A stretch of 64,000 nt of DNA from NCBI GenBank assembly GCA_017428155.1, contig JAFRRJ010000038.1:1-64000 (forward strand), written 5' to 3'. Positions 60,446 to 64,000 of the stretch are shown piece after piece (the first letter of the stretch is position 1; every line of letters begins with the position of its first letter). The position numbers and the translations under genes were made by a program. Below the pieces are notes generated by a model. The model searched no databases. It was not told the DNA's origin and was given only the letters and a program-made list of their open reading frames with translations. Origin of the DNA: Clostridiales bacterium (GTDB lineage: Bacteria > Bacillota > Clostridia > Saccharofermentanales > Saccharofermentanaceae).

Positions 60446-62431
60446 ATGGAATTATACGTTGACGTCAAAGCCCTGAATTCAGGCGATGGTTCGCAAGCAA
60501 ACCCCTTCAAGACGATCTCGGAAGCAGCAGCAATTGCAAAGCCCGGCGACACAGTGCATGTGGCGCCCGGAGTTTACAGAGAATATGTCTCACCGGCCAA
60601 CGGCGGCACGGAGGATAATCGCATCACATATGTGAGTGACGAGCCGCTCGGAGCGACGATCTCCGGCGCCGAGCAGATCACCAATTGGAAGCAGTACGAC
60701 GGCGACGTCTGGATGTGCGAAGTCGAGAACGAGCTTTTCGAGAAAGACTATAATCCTTACACGACATTCTGCTATGGCGACTGGTATTTCGCAGGCAAGA
60801 ACAGGCATGTCGGCTGTGTTTATATCAATGACAGAAGACTTTATGAGGCCGCTTCGGTAGACGAGGTCATCAAGGCGCAGGTCTACAAGTGCTCATGGGT
60901 TCCGGAGGAATCAAAGTACAAGTGGTACGCGGAGGAGAAGGACGGCAAGACAGTGATCTACGCTAATTTCGGCGGACTCGACCCCAATTCCGAGATGGCC
61001 GAGATCAACGTCAGGAGAATGTGCTTCTTCCCTGCCGAGACTGGCAGAAACTACATCACCGTAAGAGGCTTTAAGATCTGCAAGGCTGCAACCAACTGGG
61101 CGCCGCCGGCTGCTTTCCAGGAAGGCATGATCGGTCCGCACTGGTCAAAGGGCTGGATCATCGAAGACAACGAGATCTATTTCTCCAAGTGCTCCGGCAT
61201 CGGTCTCGGCAAATACCTGGATCCCGAGAACAACCACTATTTCACATATCAGCACCTCAAGAGCCCGACGCAGATGGAGCGCGATGCCGTCTGCAGAGGC
61301 CAGTACCACGGGTGGCTCAAGGAGAATATCGGCAGCCACATCGTACGCCGCAACAATATCCACCACTGCGAGCAGGGCGGCATCATCGGCAGAATGGGCG
61401 CAGTCTTCTCGATCATTGAAAACAACCACATCCATCACATCAACAACATGATGGAATTGGGCGGCGCTGAAGTTGCTGCCATCAAGCTCCACGCGGCGAT
61501 CGATGTCGTCATGAGGCGCAACCATATTCATCACTCGGTCATGGGCATCTGGACTGACTGGGAAGCCCAGGGCACTCGCATTACGCAGAATCTTCTTCAC
61601 GACAACCAGAGACCGGCTTACGCTGAGCCTTTAAAGGGCGGCATGGGCAGCGAGGATATTTTCGTTGAGGTCGGACACGGACCTACGCTCATCGACAACA
61701 ACATCCTCCTTTCCGACGCAACGCTCCGTATCGCAACACAGGGCGTCGCCATGGTCCATAACCTCATCTGCGGTGCTTTCACATCCGTGGGCGCGGGCAC
61801 CGACTGGCGCTACACGCCTTACCATATGCCGCACCGGACCGAAGTCATGGGCTTCATGACGATCCTCCACGGCGACGACAGGTTCTATAACAACATTTTC
61901 TTCCAGAAGCATCCAAAGGCTTCGCTCGTCTCGCGCTTTGCGGACGGCACAGTCGAAGAGGAAGAGCGCGTGGTCGGAACACACGTCTGGGATCACTATC
62001 CGCTCTATGAGGACTGGATCAAGCAGTTCGATCTCGAAAACGATTCGCCCGACATGATGAAGCTCGTGAAGGCTCATTTCGACAAGCTCCCCGTCTGGAT
62101 CGACGGCAACGCTTATCTTGGCGGCGCTCTCCATTTCTGCAAGGAAAAGAACTATCTCGTGGACGATAAGACCGATGTCTATGTAAACGTCATAGAGGAC
62201 GGCGACAAGGTCTATCTCGACACGAACCTCGCTGACGCGGTCGGAAATTTCACCGCGGATCTGATCGAGACCGACACGCTCGGCAGGGCTTTCGAGCCGC
62301 AGCAGAGGTTCGAGGACGCCGACGGCAACGACATCATTTTCGATACCGACTATTTCGGCGCCAAACGCACCGCCATAATCCCCGGCCCGTTCGCATCGCT
62401 CGATCTTAAGGATAAGAACGTGGTTCTATAA
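60446..62431 (+). CDS. GH120 beta-xylosidase
   Basis: Protein of 661 aa with a right-handed parallel beta-helix. It starts with the solenoid motif NPFKTISEAAAIAKPGDTVH and has long stretches similar in my memory to Thermoanaerobacterium XylC, the GH120 founder: ETGRNYITVRGF, WAPPAAF, GPHWSKGWIIEDN, GIWTDWEAQGTR and IFVEVGHGP. The presumed catalytic residues are D371 in TDWEAQG and E408 in FVEVGHGP. There is no signal peptide, so it should cleave xylo-oligosaccharides inside the cell. AGAGG precedes the ATG. An MFS transporter follows 171 bp later. Confidence 0.88.
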   Translation: MELYVDVKALNSGDGSQANPFKTISEAAAIAKPGDTVHVAPGVYREYVSPANGGTEDNRITYVSDEPLGATISGAEQITNWKQYDGDVWMCEVENELFEKDYNPYTTFCYGDWYFAGKNRHVGCVYINDRRLYEAASVDEVIKAQVYKCSWVPEESKYKWYAEEKDGKTVIYANFGGLDPNSEMAEINVRRMCFFPAETGRNYITVRGFKICKAATNWAPPAAFQEGMIGPHWSKGWIIEDNEIYFSKCSGIGLGKYLDPENNHYFTYQHLKSPTQMERDAVCRGQYHGWLKENIGSHIVRRNNIHHCEQGGIIGRMGAVFSIIENNHIHHINNMMELGGAEVAAIKLHAAIDVVMRRNHIHHSVMGIWTDWEAQGTRITQNLLHDNQRPAYAEPLKGGMGSEDIFVEVGHGPTLIDNNILLSDATLRIATQGVAMVHNLICGAFTSVGAGTDWRYTPYHMPHRTEVMGFMTILHGDDRFYNNIFFQKHPKASLVSRFADGTVEEEERVVGTHVWDHYPLYEDWIKQFDLENDSPDMMKLVKAHFDKLPVWIDGNAYLGGALHFCKEKNYLVDDKTDVYVNVIEDGDKVYLDTNLADAVGNFTADLIETDTLGRAFEPQQRFEDADGNDIIFDTDYFGAKRTAIIPGPFASLDLKDKNVVL

Positions 62432-62602
62432 TTCCGTCCCCAGCGCCCGAAAACCGCACTTTCAGGTCACACACAGCCGGAAGACGGTCACGCGCTAACT
62501 GACAACGGCGGCCCTGCGCTAACAGAAAGCACCCGTCCCCCGCGCCCGAGAATTTCTCGCCGCCGGGGACACAAAACATAATAAACTCAGGAGGAGAGGA
62601 CT

Positions 62603-63802
62603 ATGAACAAATGGACCAGAGCAGCAATCCCGGCATTGTTGATCCACTGCTCGATCGGAACTGTTTATTGCTGGAGCACGTTTAAGCAGGCGATCGCCGA
62701 GCAGATAGGCATGAGCACGTTCGCAGTCGGCTGGGCATTCAGCCTCGCTATCTTCTTCCTCGGCATGTCGGCAGCTTTCGCAGGCAAGATCGTCGAGATG
62801 AACATCCACCGCTCCTCCCTGATCTCCGCGGTCTGCTTCACGGTCGGCATGCTCGGCACCGGTCTTACGATCTATCTGTTCAAGGGCGTCCTCGCATTGA
62901 TACTCATCTATATATTCTACGGATGTATAATGGGCATAGGGCTTGGCATCGGCTACCTGACGCCTGTTAAGACCCTTATGCTCTGGTTCAAAGATAATAA
63001 AGGCCTTGCTACGGGTATCTCCATCATGGGCTTCGGCCTCGCAAAGGCCATCGCTACGCCCATCATGGAACTGCTTCAGAATAAGCTCGGCATCTCACCG
63101 ATGTTCTGGATCTTAGGTGCGATATATTTTGTCATGATGTTCGCGGGCCACAAGCTCCTTAAGAAACCGGAAGGCTGGGTCGAGGACAAGACGACCAATG
63201 ACAGCTTCAAGGTCTCTTCGATGTTCAAGAACAAGACCTTCATCGGCATCTGGCTCATCTTCTACATCAACATCCACTGCGGTCTCATGCTCATCACGTA
63301 TGAGAAGCAGCTCCTCAACGAGAAGTTCGCGGGTCTCGCGATCCTTGCGGCAGTCGTAAGCATCGTGCCTTCCGTCACCGCGATCTGCAATGCTCTGGGC
63401 CGCATCGGCTATTCGACGGTGTCCGACAAGATGAAGGACAGAGCCACGGTCTACGGAATTATCTTCCTGTCATGCGTTGCGCTCTGCGGTCTTTCGGCCA
63501 TCTTCAGCGGCAGCGGATTTATCGTCATCGCGCTGCTCATGGTAATCAATCTCGGCTACGGCGGTGGTTTTTCGACGCTTCCGGCGCTCCTCGAGTCTCG
63601 CTTCGGCATGAAGAACATCTCGAAGATCCACGGTCTATCGCTCTCGGCATGGGCAGTCGCTGGAATCACGGGCAACAACCTCTCCGAGATAATCCTGTCG
63701 CACACAGGCAACAACTATACGGTGATAATTATCACCGCAATGGCGCTTTATGCTGTGGCAGGCGTTATCTACTTCCTGATGGTTAAGGCGAAAAAGGCGT
63801 AA
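62603..63802 (+). CDS. MFS transporter, OFA (oxalate/formate antiporter-like) family
   Basis: Membrane protein of 399 aa with 12 helices. The N-terminal SIGTVYCWSTFKQAIAEQIG and GIGLGIGYLTPVKTLMLWFKD with GLATGISIMGFGLAKAI are typical of the OFA subfamily, known for oxalate/formate or other small-anion exchange. Sugar transport is not typical of OFA, so a role beside the xylosidase may be export of a fermentation acid. Strong GGAGGAG ribosome site. The 170-bp gap before it holds no feature I recognise. Confidence 0.85.
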   Translation: MNKWTRAAIPALLIHCSIGTVYCWSTFKQAIAEQIGMSTFAVGWAFSLAIFFLGMSAAFAGKIVEMNIHRSSLISAVCFTVGMLGTGLTIYLFKGVLALILIYIFYGCIMGIGLGIGYLTPVKTLMLWFKDNKGLATGISIMGFGLAKAIATPIMELLQNKLGISPMFWILGAIYFVMMFAGHKLLKKPEGWVEDKTTNDSFKVSSMFKNKTFIGIWLIFYINIHCGLMLITYEKQLLNEKFAGLAILAAVVSIVPSVTAICNALGRIGYSTVSDKMKDRATVYGIIFLSCVALCGLSAIFSGSGFIVIALLMVINLGYGGGFSTLPALLESRFGMKNISKIHGLSLSAWAVAGITGNNLSEIILSHTGNNYTVIIITAMALYAVAGVIYFLMVKAKKA

Positions 63803-64000
63803 TCCGTTCTCTCCACCGGAAATTTATCAAGTTTACGTGATAATTGCACGGATTTAGAGGGATCTGAGCCCGTCAAATTGTGATAGTTCCCCACAAATTT
63901 CACACATAAAAAATACATAAGAGCTGTAAAATTATTTTATGTTTAAATAATCGAAAAATCTGATTATTTGTGTGGGGATTAAAATATGTGGAAAAAGGTA
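63803..64000 (+). other. AT-rich gap and possible 5' end of a further gene
   Basis: After the MFS stop the sequence becomes AT rich, with TTCCCCACA near 63887 and TGTGGGG near 63971. ATG at 63986 (M-W-K-K-V, five codons visible) has GGGGATT about 9 nt upstream and may begin a gene cut by the window edge. Five residues do not identify it; a DnaA-like start (...WKKVL) is possible but unproven. Confidence 0.35.

Overview
The window looks like chromosome from a strictly anaerobic, fermentative Clostridia-type Firmicute, probably from gut or rumen. The signs are an oxygen-independent ribonucleotide reductase with its radical-SAM activase under NrdR boxes, a T-box leader, an SPL-family radical SAM protein, a DUF4250 protein, a GH120 beta-xylosidase, and many lipoproteins with Gram-positive-style signal peptides. 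Shine-Dalgarno sites are strong (AGGAGG type), but a few genes appear leaderless. There is no phage, plasmid, transposase, CRISPR, tRNA or rRNA. The organism assignment is inference from gene content only.

Layout. 0-7 kb: nrdG-nrdD, then an overlapping operon of a nucleosidase-like protein, an SPL-like radical SAM protein and an SDR, then trpS. 7-14 kb: an OmpR-type two-component pair, a MarR fragment, three zinc-ribbon/membrane genes, maf and an extended SDR with a low-complexity tail. 14-21 kb: a T-box leader in front of an XRE-cupin-acyl-CoA ligase fusion, a DUF4130 protein, a lipoprotein, tyrS, trxB and a thioesterase. 21-27 kb: a UPF0126 membrane protein, a large dyad array, and a tight operon fkbH-like / acyl carrier protein / MBOAT / thrH. 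27-31 kb: two ion transporters around a GT2-GtrA fusion. 31-39 kb: four tandem paralogous lipoproteins and a divergent fifth one with a doubled N-terminal-type domain. 39-49 kb: gpmI, DUF4250, an ABC exporter divergent from its probable two-component regulator, and an ECF sigma factor with a probable anti-sigma factor. 49-57 kb: a PEBP lipoprotein, an immunity-like protein between 49-bp direct repeats, a SpoU methyltransferase, a MutS-like ATPase, an HD-GYP sensor and a rhomboid. 57-64 kb: cdd, a PadR/DUF4097 operon, a second dyad array, a GH120 beta-xylosidase and an OFA-family MFS transporter.

The most unusual material is non-coding. Two arrays 37 kb apart (22043-22568 and 59821-60249) are built from 38-bp dyads with one fixed geometry (11-bp arm, 16-bp centre, 11-bp arm) but two different arm sequences, ordered as mirror images. 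Spacing between successive type-A dyads is exactly 64 or 53 bp, so it changes by one helical turn. A third dyad family (ATCCCAAAT-type arms, about 52-bp period) occurs at 7.1, 30.8 and 51.4 kb; two of those copies share about 70 bp of inverted homology. The most interesting protein-coding unit is the fkbH/ACP/MBOAT/thrH operon, which reads as an uncharacterised route for moving a carrier-bound C3-type acyl group to a cell-surface acceptor.

All calls come from reading the sequence by eye. No database search was run.
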